Positions 1 through 8,078 of a stretch of 11,831 nt of DNA are shown piece after piece. Made by a program: the position numbers and the translations under genes. Source of the DNA: Prasinococcaceae sp. CCMP 1430. Its lineage: Eukaryota; Prasinodermophyta; Palmophyllophyceae; Prasinococcales; Prasinococcaceae. The notes under the pieces are model-generated. The model had not been told where the DNA came from. It did no database searches and saw only the letters and a program-made list of their open reading frames with translations. Location: the NCBI GenBank assembly GCA_013416795.1, contig RQSC01000018.1:310508-322338 (forward strand). Reading direction: 5' to 3'. The first letter of the stretch is position 1. Each line of letters begins with the position of its first letter.

Positions 1-1315
1 TCAAGAAGGCCGGCGACGCGGCCGTGGACGCGCGTGGGCGGCCGGCGGAGTGCGCGGCGTGCCATCGCGTGGTCGTGCATCTCGACGAGGAGCTCGTTCC
101 CGAGCTCGACGCGGCGGCCGCGCGGCAGCGCGCGGGCGGCAAGCGCGCGCATTGGGGCCTGCTCGAGGAGACCATCGAGCGTGCGGTGGAGGGCGCGTGC
201 TCCACGACGGCAGTCCAGGCGGACCCGCGCGTGCGCGCGGCGTGCACGCGCTTCCTGGATGCGCACGAGGGCGAGGTGGTGCGAGCCTTCTATCGCTATG
301 CGACGGACGAGCCCGCGCTGAACCTGGCGGCCGAGCTGTGCGCCGCCGAGTGCCCGTCGGAGCTCGCCGCGCTCACCGTGCAGCAAGTGGAGAGGCTCGA
401 GCTCGACATCGCGCAGGAGGAGGCCGGCCCGTCCTCTGCGCCCCCGGGCACCCCCACGCGCGTGCTGTCGGAGGTGCCCACACCCGCCGCCGAGCAGGGC
501 GCCCTCGCGCGTGTGGTGGCCGCCGATGTGATCAGCTTCGCAATGAAGGACGCCGAGCGCGACATCGTGTTGTACGTCGCCGCGCCAGCCGACGGCGGCG
601 CCCCGCTCTTCGACGCGGCGCTGCGGCCCCGCCTGCAACGTGTCGCCGAAGAGCTCTCGCACCGAAGCGCGACTCTGGGATTCGGCGTGCTCGACGTTCA
701 GCGCAATGAGCTGCCGCCGGTCATCGCTGTCATCGCCGAGGTGAGGAGCGCACGCACCCACGCCAGGGGACGCGCGCACACGCGCACCAGAGCACTCGCG
801 CCCAGACCATAGAGTCGCCAACACGCCTTCACGCATGCGCGCAGCGCACGCTGACACGCGTCGGCCGCCCTGTCTTGGTGCAGGGCGGGCGCGAGGGCCC
901 GCCAACGCGCGCCTCGCTGCTGCTGCTGCGCGCGTCGCTCAAGCACAAGCCCGTCTCACTGGTTGCGGTGCCCTTCGACGACGACGACGACACCAAGGGT
1001 GCGTGGGCTTGCGCGTGGACGAGGGCGTGAAAGCCACGCACGCGCACGCCAACGTGCACGCACACCCATTCAAAGGCATTGACTCATGCGAGCACGCGTG
1101 TTGCGAGCTCTCTTGCTAACGCGGGGACACCTCGGACCCACGCTGCGCCCGCGCGCCCCTTCCCCATGCGTGCCCGCGCGCGCGACACAGCGCCGAGCGT
1201 GGAGCAGCTGTACGCGCTGCTCGACAAGTGGGCGAGCACCCGCGCCGACCGCGAGGCGGCCGCACTGGCGGCCGTCGAAGCTGTACGTGCGCGCGAACGA
1301 GGCGAGGAGCTGTGA
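1..1315 (+). CDS. ER-type saposin/canopy-like plus active-site-less thioredoxin-fold protein (5' partial)
   Basis: Three exons: up to 740, 884-998, 1191-1315 (stop TGA 1313-1315). The phases match (0, then 1), giving 325 residues from the window edge, and the N-terminus lies outside. The first part carries six cysteines in a saposin/canopy-like order: a CxxC pair (codons 51 and 60), single Cys at 198 and 243, and a closing pair at 339 and 351. After a Pro/Ser/Thr linker comes a thioredoxin-like fold: a beta strand with VLYVAAP where PDI has the FYAPWCGHC segment, a helix LQRVAEEL, a strand GVLDVQRNELP like PDI's KxDATxNxxP, then strand LLLLRA after a PPT cis-Pro-like stretch and a final helix VEQLYALLDKW. 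The CGHC active site is missing (ADGGAP instead), so no dithiol redox activity is expected. The C-terminus RGEEL resembles an ER-retention tail but has Gly at -4, which is non-canonical. Inferred role: ER folding co-factor or chaperone. The domain calls come from pattern reading only. Confidence 0.72.
741..883 (+). other. Intron 1 of the saposin/thioredoxin-like gene
   Basis: The donor is GAG|GTGAGG and the acceptor TTGGTGCAG|GGC; the phase is 0. Removing it joins the LDVQRNELPPVIAVIAE strand to the PPT/LLLLRA strand of the thioredoxin-like fold. The intron is rich in alternating CA/CG. Confidence 0.75.
999..1190 (+). other. Intron 2 of the saposin/thioredoxin-like gene
   Basis: The donor is ACCAAGG|GTGCGTG and the acceptor CGACACAG|CGCCGAGC; the phase is 1. 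A pure CG alternation (1175-1184) sits directly before the 3' splice site. Splicing yields the C-terminal helix and the EEL end. Confidence 0.75.
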
Positions 1316-1349
1316 CACACAATGTGCTGTTGTTGTAATCACCTGTACT
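1316..1349. other. 34-bp gap between convergent stop codons
   Basis: This is all that separates the TGA of gene 1 and the TAG (minus) of the dipeptidase, so the two 3'UTRs must overlap or read into each other's coding exon. It holds a TGTAA pentamer at 1334-1338 on the plus strand, the poly(A) signal known from chlorophytes. A single pentamer is weak evidence. Confidence 0.7.
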
Positions 1350-3514
1350 CTACATCGCTGCAGCCACGCGCTTGCCGTCGAGCGTGCGCCGCTTGGCCTC
1401 CTCGAGGCGATCGTGCCCGAAGCCCGCGCCGGTGGGCGTAAGATCCCTGTAGTGCGCGGCATTGTCGCCATCGCTCACGATACGGGCGTACCACTCCGAG
1501 GAGTAGCCATCCTCATCTGTGTGCGGTACCTGGGTGTGGATGGCGGCGCGCATGTTGTCAGGTTTCGCACACCTTCAGGGGGGGCGCGCACGCACGCACG
1601 TGCGCATGCGCCTGGACTCACGTATCGCGACGTGCAGCCCTTGGTCTCGCCGGGGCCGCACTGTGGCACATCTGCCTCGCTGAAGCTGAAGCCGTCGCGG
1701 GTGGAACTGAACAGCTCGTAGAAGAGCTACGGGCGGATGCGAGTGCGAAGGAAGTCAGCGGGCGCGGGCATATGCGCACGCGCGAACGAGCGCGCGCGAG
1801 CGCTCCGGAGCGCGCGAGCACGTGCGCAACCTTGAAGCGTCGGAGCGGGGGCGCGCGCGCGTACTTTCGTCCAGCGGTCGAAAGCATCCGCCCCTGCCTT
1901 GTCCATGAAAGCGGTCACGTGTTCCACGGCCGCATCGAAAGCACCGTCTTCCCACATCGCCACCGCCTCCTCGTCGGTCTTGTCCGCGCGCGCGAGCAGC
2001 TCCGCCTGGAATCCGACGCACGCCTTGGCGATGCGAGCGTACGCCTGGGCGCCGCGCGCACCATACGAAAAGCTTGCCACGAGGTTCCACACCCAGAACG
2101 CGGAATCCATGGACATGTGGAAGGCGTCCGCGATGGGTGCGGGCGTGGCGGCGGCCGCGGGATCCTGCCCCACGGCGTCGCGGAAGTTGTACGGCACGCG
2201 CGTGGCGCCGCCGTACACGGGCACGCGCAGCGCGGAGGCCGAGTCGTCGGGCGCCCACCACAGCAGCGCCCGCAACGGCGGCGGCAAGGAGGGGCGCACG
2301 ACGGCGAGAAAGTTCCACGCCGTCTGCTGCACGCCCACCGGGCGCTCGTTGACGTAGGCAGAGCCGCCGCTCTCCCACGAAAGCGGCCGGCGGCGGTACG
2401 CGGCGTTGCCCGGCCCGGCGCCCACGTCGGCGCGCCGCTCGCCACCCATGTCGAACCACGTGCCCTCAAAGCGCGTGCGCATGAGCGCCATGGCGTCCTC
2501 GACGCCCAGCGGTTCGTCTGGGTACACGAAGAGCGGGATGCGCGCCCCGGTGATGTTGGCGCCCCTCGCGTACTGCTCATACTCCGCCATCTCGGCGGGC
2601 ACGAGCCGCCGGTAGATGTCCCACACGCGCGCGTCGCCGTGGCGCACGCCGCCAAACGTCAGGGGGTCGTACACGGCGCTGAAGTCGAAGTCCTCTGCGG
2701 GGGCTGTCGCCGGGTAGAGCCCCTGCGCCACCGCGAAGTCGACGACGTCCGCCGCGTACAGGCAGGCGAGCTCTTCGCGCTCTGCGCCTCTCATCGCCCG
2801 CGCCTGCGCGAGCGTCGCGCACGGCGGCGCGCCGTCGGCCCTCGCGGCGAGGAAGGTGCGAGTGCGCGCTTGGTTGGCGTGCGCGAGCACCGCACGCTCG
2901 GGCACGCGCACGGCCACCCACACGGCGCCCCTCTGCTTCCCCTTTCCGATGAGCTCGAGCAGCCAGGCGTTGCCGTCGGGCCCGACGATGGTGAACGACT
3001 CGCCGCCCGAGGCGTAGCCGTGCTCGCTCACGAGCGCGTCCATTGTCTCGATGGCCTCGAGCGCGGTCTGCGCGCGCTGGAGCGTGATCCAGATGAGCGA
3101 GCCGTAGTCGATGACGTGGCCGTGGCCGTAGCCCGCGAGCTGCTCCAGGCCGCCGAACGTCGTCTCGCCGATGACGAGGCCTGCCTCGTTGGCGTTGCCC
3201 GACACGGCGAGCGTCGCCGCCGCCTCGGGAATGGTACCGAGGTACGTGCTCGAGTCCCAGTCCCACACGTCGCGCGTGGCGCCCGGCGGGTTGCCACTTG
3301 TCGCCGGGTAGTGCCCGAGCGAGCCGTAGAGCGCGCCCTCGTCGGCGTTGTACGCGTACAAGGTCGCGTTGGCCGCGGACGCGCCGCGGCCCACCACGAG
3401 GTTGGTGCACGCTCGCGCGCCGCGCGCCGCGGCCGCGGCAGGCGCGCTCGGGCGCGCGTGTGGCGCCAGCCGGGCCGCGCGCCGCGACGGACCGCCTTTG
3501 GGTTCAAAGCGCAC
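1350..3514 (-). CDS. Family C69 dipeptidase (N-terminal-nucleophile peptidase), 5' end unresolved
   Basis: The exons on the minus strand are 3514-1865, 1726-1622 and 1529-1350 (TAG); both junctions are phase 0. The protein has about 609 residues counted from the presumed catalytic Cys, longer than the roughly 470 typical of bacterial PepD. C69 enzymes mature by exposing an N-terminal Cys that acts as nucleophile and cleave dipeptides. Here that Cys is codon 3409-3407 (ARACTNLVVGRGAS), preceded by ARA, which would suit signal-peptidase cleavage. Family signatures follow: GNANEAGLVIGETTFGG (about 70-87 residues after the Cys), DYGSLIWITLQRA, and ESFTIVGPDGNAWLLELIGK. The C-terminal exons add LFYELFSSTRDGF with a CGPGETKGC segment, then GYSSEWYARIV, like the GYPxWW ending of relatives. 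An in-frame TAA lies at 3520-3518 and no ATG occurs between it and the Cys, so the start codon must be in an unseen upstream exon. An acceptor CAG ending at 3514 (exon from 3513) is a candidate. Likely secreted or lysosomal/vacuolar. Confidence 0.85.
1530..1621 (-). other. Last intron of the C69 dipeptidase gene
   Basis: The donor is CGATAC|GTGAGT and the acceptor CACACCCAG|GTACCG, read on the minus strand; phase 0, 92 bp, the shortest intron in the window. It is rich in alternating GC/GT/CA. Confidence 0.7.
1727..1864 (-). other. Intron of the C69 dipeptidase gene
   Basis: The donor is ACGAAA|GTACGCG and the acceptor ATCCGCCCGTAG|CTCTTC on the minus strand; phase 0. It joins FDRWTK to LFYELFSSTRDGF. 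GTACGC is a weak donor, but the junction restores the only sensible frame. Confidence 0.68.
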
Positions 3515-3639
3515 TGTTTACGGTTACACCTACAGTAGGGTTAACTAATTCCTTCGCGCCGCAGTCTCCCGTGGCTATCTCATACCTCCATTCGAATGAA
3601 AACCAAATGTCATTCCCTCCGCCAATTCGGGCCATGGAG

Positions 3640-3671
3640 TGAATGACTGAATGTCTGAATGACTGAATGGG
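3640..3671. repeat. 8-bp tandem repeat, four units
   Basis: The units are TGAATGAC, TGAATGTC, TGAATGAC and TGAATGGG, head to tail. This is a short minisatellite-like run in the divergent island. Confidence 0.85.
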
Positions 3672-3798
3672 CGACGGCGATGCAAAACAAAAACGCAAAA
3701 AAAAAAACGCCGCCGAATGCGGATCGGCGCGAGGCTGAGCGCTTTTTTTTTCCTCTCTCGGCCGGGGGGGGGGCGCGGAAAGTCCATCCGTACGGAGC

Positions 3799-3836
3799 CG
3801 GGGGCCGCGCGCGCGCGCGCGCGCGCGCGGCCCCCG
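3799..3836. repeat. 38-bp perfect palindrome with a (GC)n centre
   Basis: The structure is C, G5, CC, an uninterrupted GC alternation, then GG, C5, G; both halves are exact reverse complements. It could extrude as a cruciform or adopt Z-DNA. It starts 26 bp downstream of the G10 run. Confidence 0.85.
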
Positions 3837-4212
3837 CCGAAACGTCTCTCTTTCGGCGGGAAGGGGGCGGCGGGAAAACGCCGCGAATTCCGCCCCCGTC
3901 GCGCGCGGCGCGGCGGGTCAAAAGAGGGTCCATACATCTATTGAGTAATTTAATGTATTTTATGCGGTGGTGTTTGGGTTTTTGTTTACCCCAAACGTGG
4001 GGGTTGCCCAATTCGGCGGTGTGGACGCCTGAATTGCTGTCTTTCGGGGATATCGACGTCGGTCGCGTGTGGCTCGCGCGCGCGCGCGCGCGGGCGTAGA
4101 TAGGGCGAGGGGTGCGGGGGGGCGCGAGGCACACGGCGCGGCGGCCGGGGAGGTGTGGGCGCGGGCGACGCGCGAGGGGGTCGCGGGCGGCGAGGCGGGC
4201 CGGCGCTGAGGC

Positions 4213-5396
4213 ATGAGCGAGCGGGCGGGGGCGGGGTCGAGCGAGCGGCGCCCCTGGGAGGGGGTGTGGGAGGTGGCGAAGGACGGCGAGCTGCGCACGA
4301 AGAAGCGGACGCCGCCGCCGGCGCGCCTGGAGTCCGTGGGGGGCGACACCTCCAAGTCGATGGCGGCCCTGGTCGGGGCAGCGGCGTGCGCGGCGGCCGG
4401 ATGGGTGCTGGCGCACGCGGGGGGCCGATCGCCGCGTCGCGTGAAGCGCAACAACACGCTGGAAATGCCCGTGATTGCGCCATTCGAGGGGAGCACGGTG
4501 CTCGTCACGGGCTGCTCGCGGGGCATGGGGCCGGGGTGGTGCAAGGCACTGCTCGCCCGCGGCACAAACGTAATCGCCGGCTGTCGCAACCCGCGCACCG
4601 CCGCCGTGGTCAACGAGCTCGCGGCGAAGGGTGGCAAGGGTGGCGCGTGGTGCAAGGTCGTCCAGCTGGACCTGGGGTGGAGCGAGAACCGCTTGGCCAA
4701 GTTCGCTGAGGACCTGCGCACCAAGCACGGCGTGAGGCGCTTGGACCTGCTGGTGAACAACGCGGGCCTCGGCGAGGCGGACGATCCCCTCCTCAAGGCG
4801 TCCAAGGACAACCTCATGAGTTTCTTCGAGGTCAACACCGTGGGGCCCATCCTGCTCACGCAGGTGCGATGCGAGCACATGCGCGCATTTGGACTCGGCG
4901 TGGTCGCCCATGCCCGTGCCGGCGCCCACGCCCCGTCCCCACCCAACCCCTCTCCGCGCGCGCGCGCGCCGGCACAAGCTGACAGACTTTGTTGCGCGCG
5001 CGCGGGCAGGCGCTGCTGCCGCTCATGAATGTCGAGGGCGGCCGCAAGATGGTGTGCAACCTCAACTCGGACCTTGGTAGCTGCGAAAAGGTGACGACGG
5101 ATGTGCCGGTGGGCTCCGGCCAGATCACCGCGTGCTCGTACCGCGTGACCAAAGCCGGCGCCAACATGGCCACGCTCTGCCTCGCGAGGGAGCTCAACGA
5201 CAACGACTTCATCTTCGTCTCGATGTCGCCGGGCCATGTGGACACAGACATGGGGCACCTGCCTGCGCCCGGCCGCCCGAAGCCCACGCTCAGCGTCAGG
5301 GACTCCGTTGGCGGCATGATCTCCGTGCTGGAGCGCCTCACCCCCGAGGACAACGGCAGCTTCCACAAGTTCAACGGCGACGTGCTGCCGTGGTGA
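4213..5396 (+). CDS. Short-chain dehydrogenase/reductase, C-factor-like, with N-terminal hydrophobic segment
   Basis: Two exons, 4213-4863 and 5010-5396 (TGA 5394-5396), encode 345 residues. Classical SDR features are in order: cofactor motif TGCSRGMG (99-106), CRNP after strand 2 (124-127, an Arg suggesting NADP(H)), LD at 152-153, NNAG (182-185), probable catalytic Ser237 in NLNSDLGS, YRVTK with Tyr261 and Lys265, and PGHVDTDMG (291-299). The end GSFHKFNGDVLPW is typical of the C-factor/SDR subgroup, which supports this stop. About 90 residues precede the Rossmann fold. A hydrophobic run (about 51-67, AALVGAAACAAAGWVLAHA) could be a membrane anchor or organelle signal. If Met50 were the true start, that run would sit right at the N-terminus. 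The substrate cannot be deduced. It is divergent from the dipeptidase and shares the 3515-4212 region with it. Confidence 0.88.
4864..5009 (+). other. Intron of the SDR gene
   Basis: The donor is ACGCAG|GTGCGA and the acceptor CGGGCAG|GCGCTG; phase 0. Splicing joins VGPILLTQ to ALLPLMN, the expected continuity of the SDR helix. Two pure CG alternations (4955-4969 and 4994-5004) lie in the last 55 bp, where a pyrimidine tract would be expected. Confidence 0.82.
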
Positions 5397-5616
5397 GCGC
5401 GCGTGGCGGCACTACCCACGGTGCTGCAGACGCAGTTGGAGAGTATGCGGGCGATACGTCTTCCGAGTCGCGCGGGATCGTCGTCGACGGGAACCCTTCC
5501 AAGTCTGGCGCGGTCGTGCTCAGGCCGCTCGTGCGATAGTCACGCCGGCCAACCCTTGGCGTCACCTTGAATCCGTACAATTCCTCCCCGCCCCCAACAG
5601 CAGTACCCGCCTGTGC
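5397..5616. other. SDR 3' region and 5' flank of the coiled-coil gene
   Basis: Only 220 bp separate the SDR stop from the first ATG of the next gene on the same strand. The stretch CCTCCCCGCCCCCAACAGCAG (roughly 5583-5603) is a pyrimidine tract followed by CAG, ending 13 bp before that ATG. It looks like a 3' splice site, so a 5'UTR intron or an upstream coding exon is possible. Confidence 0.45.
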
Positions 5617-7849
5617 ATGCGGATGGGCCCGCACATCGCTGCTGGGGGTACCGTACCGCGACGNGGGCAGGCGGCCGCCGCGCGCGACGAGCTGCGCGCG
5701 GCGCGCGCTGGCACGGCGGACGCGAAGAAGCGCCTCGTATCGCTCACACGGCGCGCCGACGCGCTCGCTGTCGAGCTGCGTGCGGCAAACGCCCGCGAGC
5801 GCGCGGAGCGCGAGCGCGCGCGCCGCCTTGAGGTGCGTCGTCTGGGAGTGTGGGATTCGCGCGTCCGCCGACGCGCCACCGGGGATGGCATGCCGCACTG
5901 CGCCTCAATGCGTCTGAGGCACTGACATCGGCTTCTCGCGCCGCCGTTCGCATGCGCGCGCGCCTCTCCTGCATCCCACTCCGCCCCCCATGACCCCTCG
6001 CGCGCGCGCGTGCTTTCACATGCACCCACAGGCCGCGCTCGAGGCCAACGTGCCCCCCGAGGCGCTCGCCAGGCAGAACGCGCGCCTTCGCAACAAGATG
6101 CGCGCGGCGGACGAGCGCGCCGAGCAGGCCCACGCGGCCGAGCGCGCGGCGGTCGCGCGCGCCGAGCTTGCACGCAAGGAGGGCGCGGCGCTGCAGGGCG
6201 CGCTGGACATCGCCAGCGAGGAGCTCGCGCGCATCGGGCGCGAAGCGGCAGGGGAGACGCACGTCGAGCGCGAGGGCTTTGACGCCCGGCTGTTGCTGAG
6301 GGTCGCCGAGCACAAGCAGGAGCTGGCAGAGCTTACCATAGCGCTCGCGGAGCGCACGCGCGAGGCTGCGGCGTCGGAGGAGGGCGCCGCGGAGCTGCGA
6401 GATGTGCTGTCGCGCGAGCGCGCGGAGCGCGCGGATCTGGGCAAGCAGCTGGAGGCCGCGCGAGCCGAGGCCGACGAGCTGCGGGCGCAGGCGGCGCGTG
6501 CGAGAGAGGCTGCGGCCGACGCGCGGCAGGCGGCCTCGCAGGCGCAGGCCGGCACGCAGGCGGCTGCCGCCGAGGCTGTGCGCGAGCGCGTGCGCAACGA
6601 GGAGATGGCCGCAGCGCTTGAGGAGGCGCGCAGGGTCCACCGGTCGGACGTGGCGGTGCTGCGCGCGGCAGCGGCGGAACAGCAGGCGTCGGCAGCGCGC
6701 GCAGCCGACGCGCACGCCGCTGAGCTGCATGGTGTCCAGGCACAGCTGGGGAAAGCGGCGGAAGAGCACGAGAGGAAGCGGCGTGAGCTGAAGGCGGGCT
6801 TGGATGCGCGCGTGGCTGCCCTCGATCGCGAGTGCGCATCGCTGCGTGCGGCGGCCGAGGACGCGCGCCGCGCTGAAGAGGATTCGGCCGGCGCGCTGCG
6901 GTCCGCTGAGCGGCGCGTGGCAGAGCGCGCGGCGGATGCGGACGCCGCCAAAGCGGCCTGCGCTCAGAGCGAACGCGTGGCGGAACTCGCTGAGCGCGGC
7001 CGCGACAACCTCGCGCGGCAGGTGTCCGCGCTCGAGGCGGCGGCGCGCCTGGCTGCTGAGGAGCGCACCGTCTCGGAGGGGGCGCTGCGTGTGCGCCTGG
7101 AGGACGCCCTTCGCGCCCTGGCCGAGCGCACGTCTGAGCGGGATCGCGCCAAGGAAGCAGCGCAGGCAGCGGCGTCGGCGGCAGCGGAGGCGGAGGCACG
7201 CGCCGATGGGCTCGGCGCTTCGGCGGAGGCGCTTCGCGCGGATATCGCGGAGCTGCGCGCAGGGCGCGGACTCGTCGCGCGCACGATCGCCGAGGAGGTG
7301 CGCGCGATCAACACAGCGCTTGCGGCGTGCGACGACGTGGGCGCCTCGCAGGCGCCCTCCGCCGCTGCGGACAGCGGGCGGTCGGGTGCGCCCGCGGCGC
7401 TCTGCGCGCACGCGGAGCCCGCCGCCTCGGCGTCGACAAGCACCACGAAGCGTGTGCACGCCCCCTGGAGGCAGCAACCTGCGGCGTTCTCCGATGACTT
7501 CGGGCGAGCGCATGCGCGGGATGCGGACGTGGTCGGGGTGGGGCTTGCAAGCGCTAGCAGCACCGGGGCTTTGGACGCGACCCACGACTCCGGGGGCGCT
7601 CGCGTGCCCGGGCAGTACGATGGCAGGCGCACATTCGCGAGCGGGCACGCGCCCGCGCCCGCGCGCGCCGAAGACGACGCGGACTCCGCTAGTGTGTTGA
7701 GCAGCGCTGCGACGCCGGTATACCGTCCGCGCGCGCGCAAGCCCTCCTTCGCGCCCGCGAGCGGACTGAGCGCCGCAAGCTTGGGGGCGAGCTCCGACGC
7801 GGGCTTCCACGCGGTGTACGCGGAGGCGGGCGCAGAGGGTGCCCAGTAG
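5617..7849 (+). CDS. Long Ala/Glu/Arg-rich coiled-coil protein with disordered C-terminal tail
   Basis: Two exons, 5617-5832 and 6032-7849 (TAG), encode about 677 residues. The start is the first in-frame ATG (MRMGPHIAAGG); upstream coding exons cannot be excluded. The single N at 5664 is the third base of a CGN codon, so it is Arg whatever the base. From about residue 20 to 500 the protein is almost unbroken charged helix (repeated RAE, ELRA, AAEE, ARAEADELRAQAARAREAA type segments) with few Pro or Gly, as in golgin-, kinesin- or myosin-tail-like rods. A short conserved-looking stretch RTIAEEVRAINTALAAC closes the rod. The last 175 or so residues are Ser/Ala/Gly/Pro-rich and probably disordered, with a basic PVYRPRARKPSF patch. 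I recognise no family; the composition alone gives spurious similarity to many coiled coils. A scaffold or tethering role is only a guess. Confidence 0.75.
5833..6031 (+). other. Intron of the coiled-coil gene
   Basis: The donor is CTTGAG|GTGCGT and the acceptor ATGCACCCACAG|GCCGCG; phase 0. The charged helical pattern continues directly across the junction (ERARRLE to AALEANVPPEALARQNARL). A CG alternation (5999-6010) lies 20-30 bp before the acceptor. Confidence 0.78.
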
Positions 7850-8036
7850 CCAGCACAGAGCGGGCAATCGCCTCGGGCCGAGTCGGGCGGAGGCGCGTGA
7901 CCTGGGCGCGTCGGCTGAGCTGCACGACCAGCGACGAGCGCGCGCGCGCCCGCCGGTGTCGGCTCCGCAAGGTGCCGCACGCGGCGCTTTTGCATGCCCG
8001 CGCGCTGTGGGAAGGGAGGCGGGCCTTGATCCCATC

Positions 8037-8042
8037 ATAAAT
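8037..8042 (+). promoter_or_regulatory. Possible poly(A) signal for the coiled-coil gene
   Basis: ATAAAT sits in the only AT-rich patch of the 3' region, 188 bp after the stop. It is one mismatch from AATAAA, and usage in this lineage is unknown. Confidence 0.2.
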
Positions 8043-8078
8043 ATTTAGATTGAGATCACAGATCCCTACTGGGGGCTT

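Larger units (their letters stand above)
3515..4212. other. Divergent intergenic island between the dipeptidase and the SDR gene
   Basis: This region holds the start regions of two divergent genes. It contains several AT-richer patches (about 3515-3700 and 3935-4045) unlike the flanks, an A11 run (3697-3707), a T9 run (3743-3751), a G10 run (3764-3773), an 8-bp tandem repeat, a large GC palindrome and a CG alternation at 4074-4092. I find no convincing coding exon, although a 5' exon of the dipeptidase is expected here. A shared bidirectional promoter is inferred from gene orientation; no TATA box or other core element is visible. Confidence 0.55.

Noticed and set aside
1772-3538. Long plus-strand open frame (about 588 codons) opposite the dipeptidase
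   Set aside because: It is the antisense shadow of a GC3-biased gene: Arg/His/Val-rich with no domain, while the minus strand encodes an unmistakable C69 enzyme.
3530-3545. TAGGGTTA string, and TAGGGTT at 11575, as interstitial telomere repeats
   Set aside because: Each is a single unit with no tandem copies, so chance is sufficient.
3610-5366. Two overlapping minus-strand open frames over the SDR gene and island
   Set aside because: They are composition shadows of the SDR coding strand. The part over 3610-4100 runs through homopolymers and a CG palindrome and shows no protein-like pattern.
5397-5539. Open frame tail (DTSSESRGIVVDGNPSKSGA...) after the SDR stop, considered as an alternative SDR C-terminus or separate exon
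   Set aside because: The SDR ends with the family-typical LPW then TGA. A GTGAGC donor overlaps the stop, but the only nearby acceptors give an intron under 45 bp and the wrong frame.
5744-8038. Long minus-strand open frame (about 764 codons) opposite the coiled-coil gene
   Set aside because: It is low-complexity Arg/Ala/Leu sequence produced by reading the Ala/Glu/Arg codons backwards, and it shows no motif.
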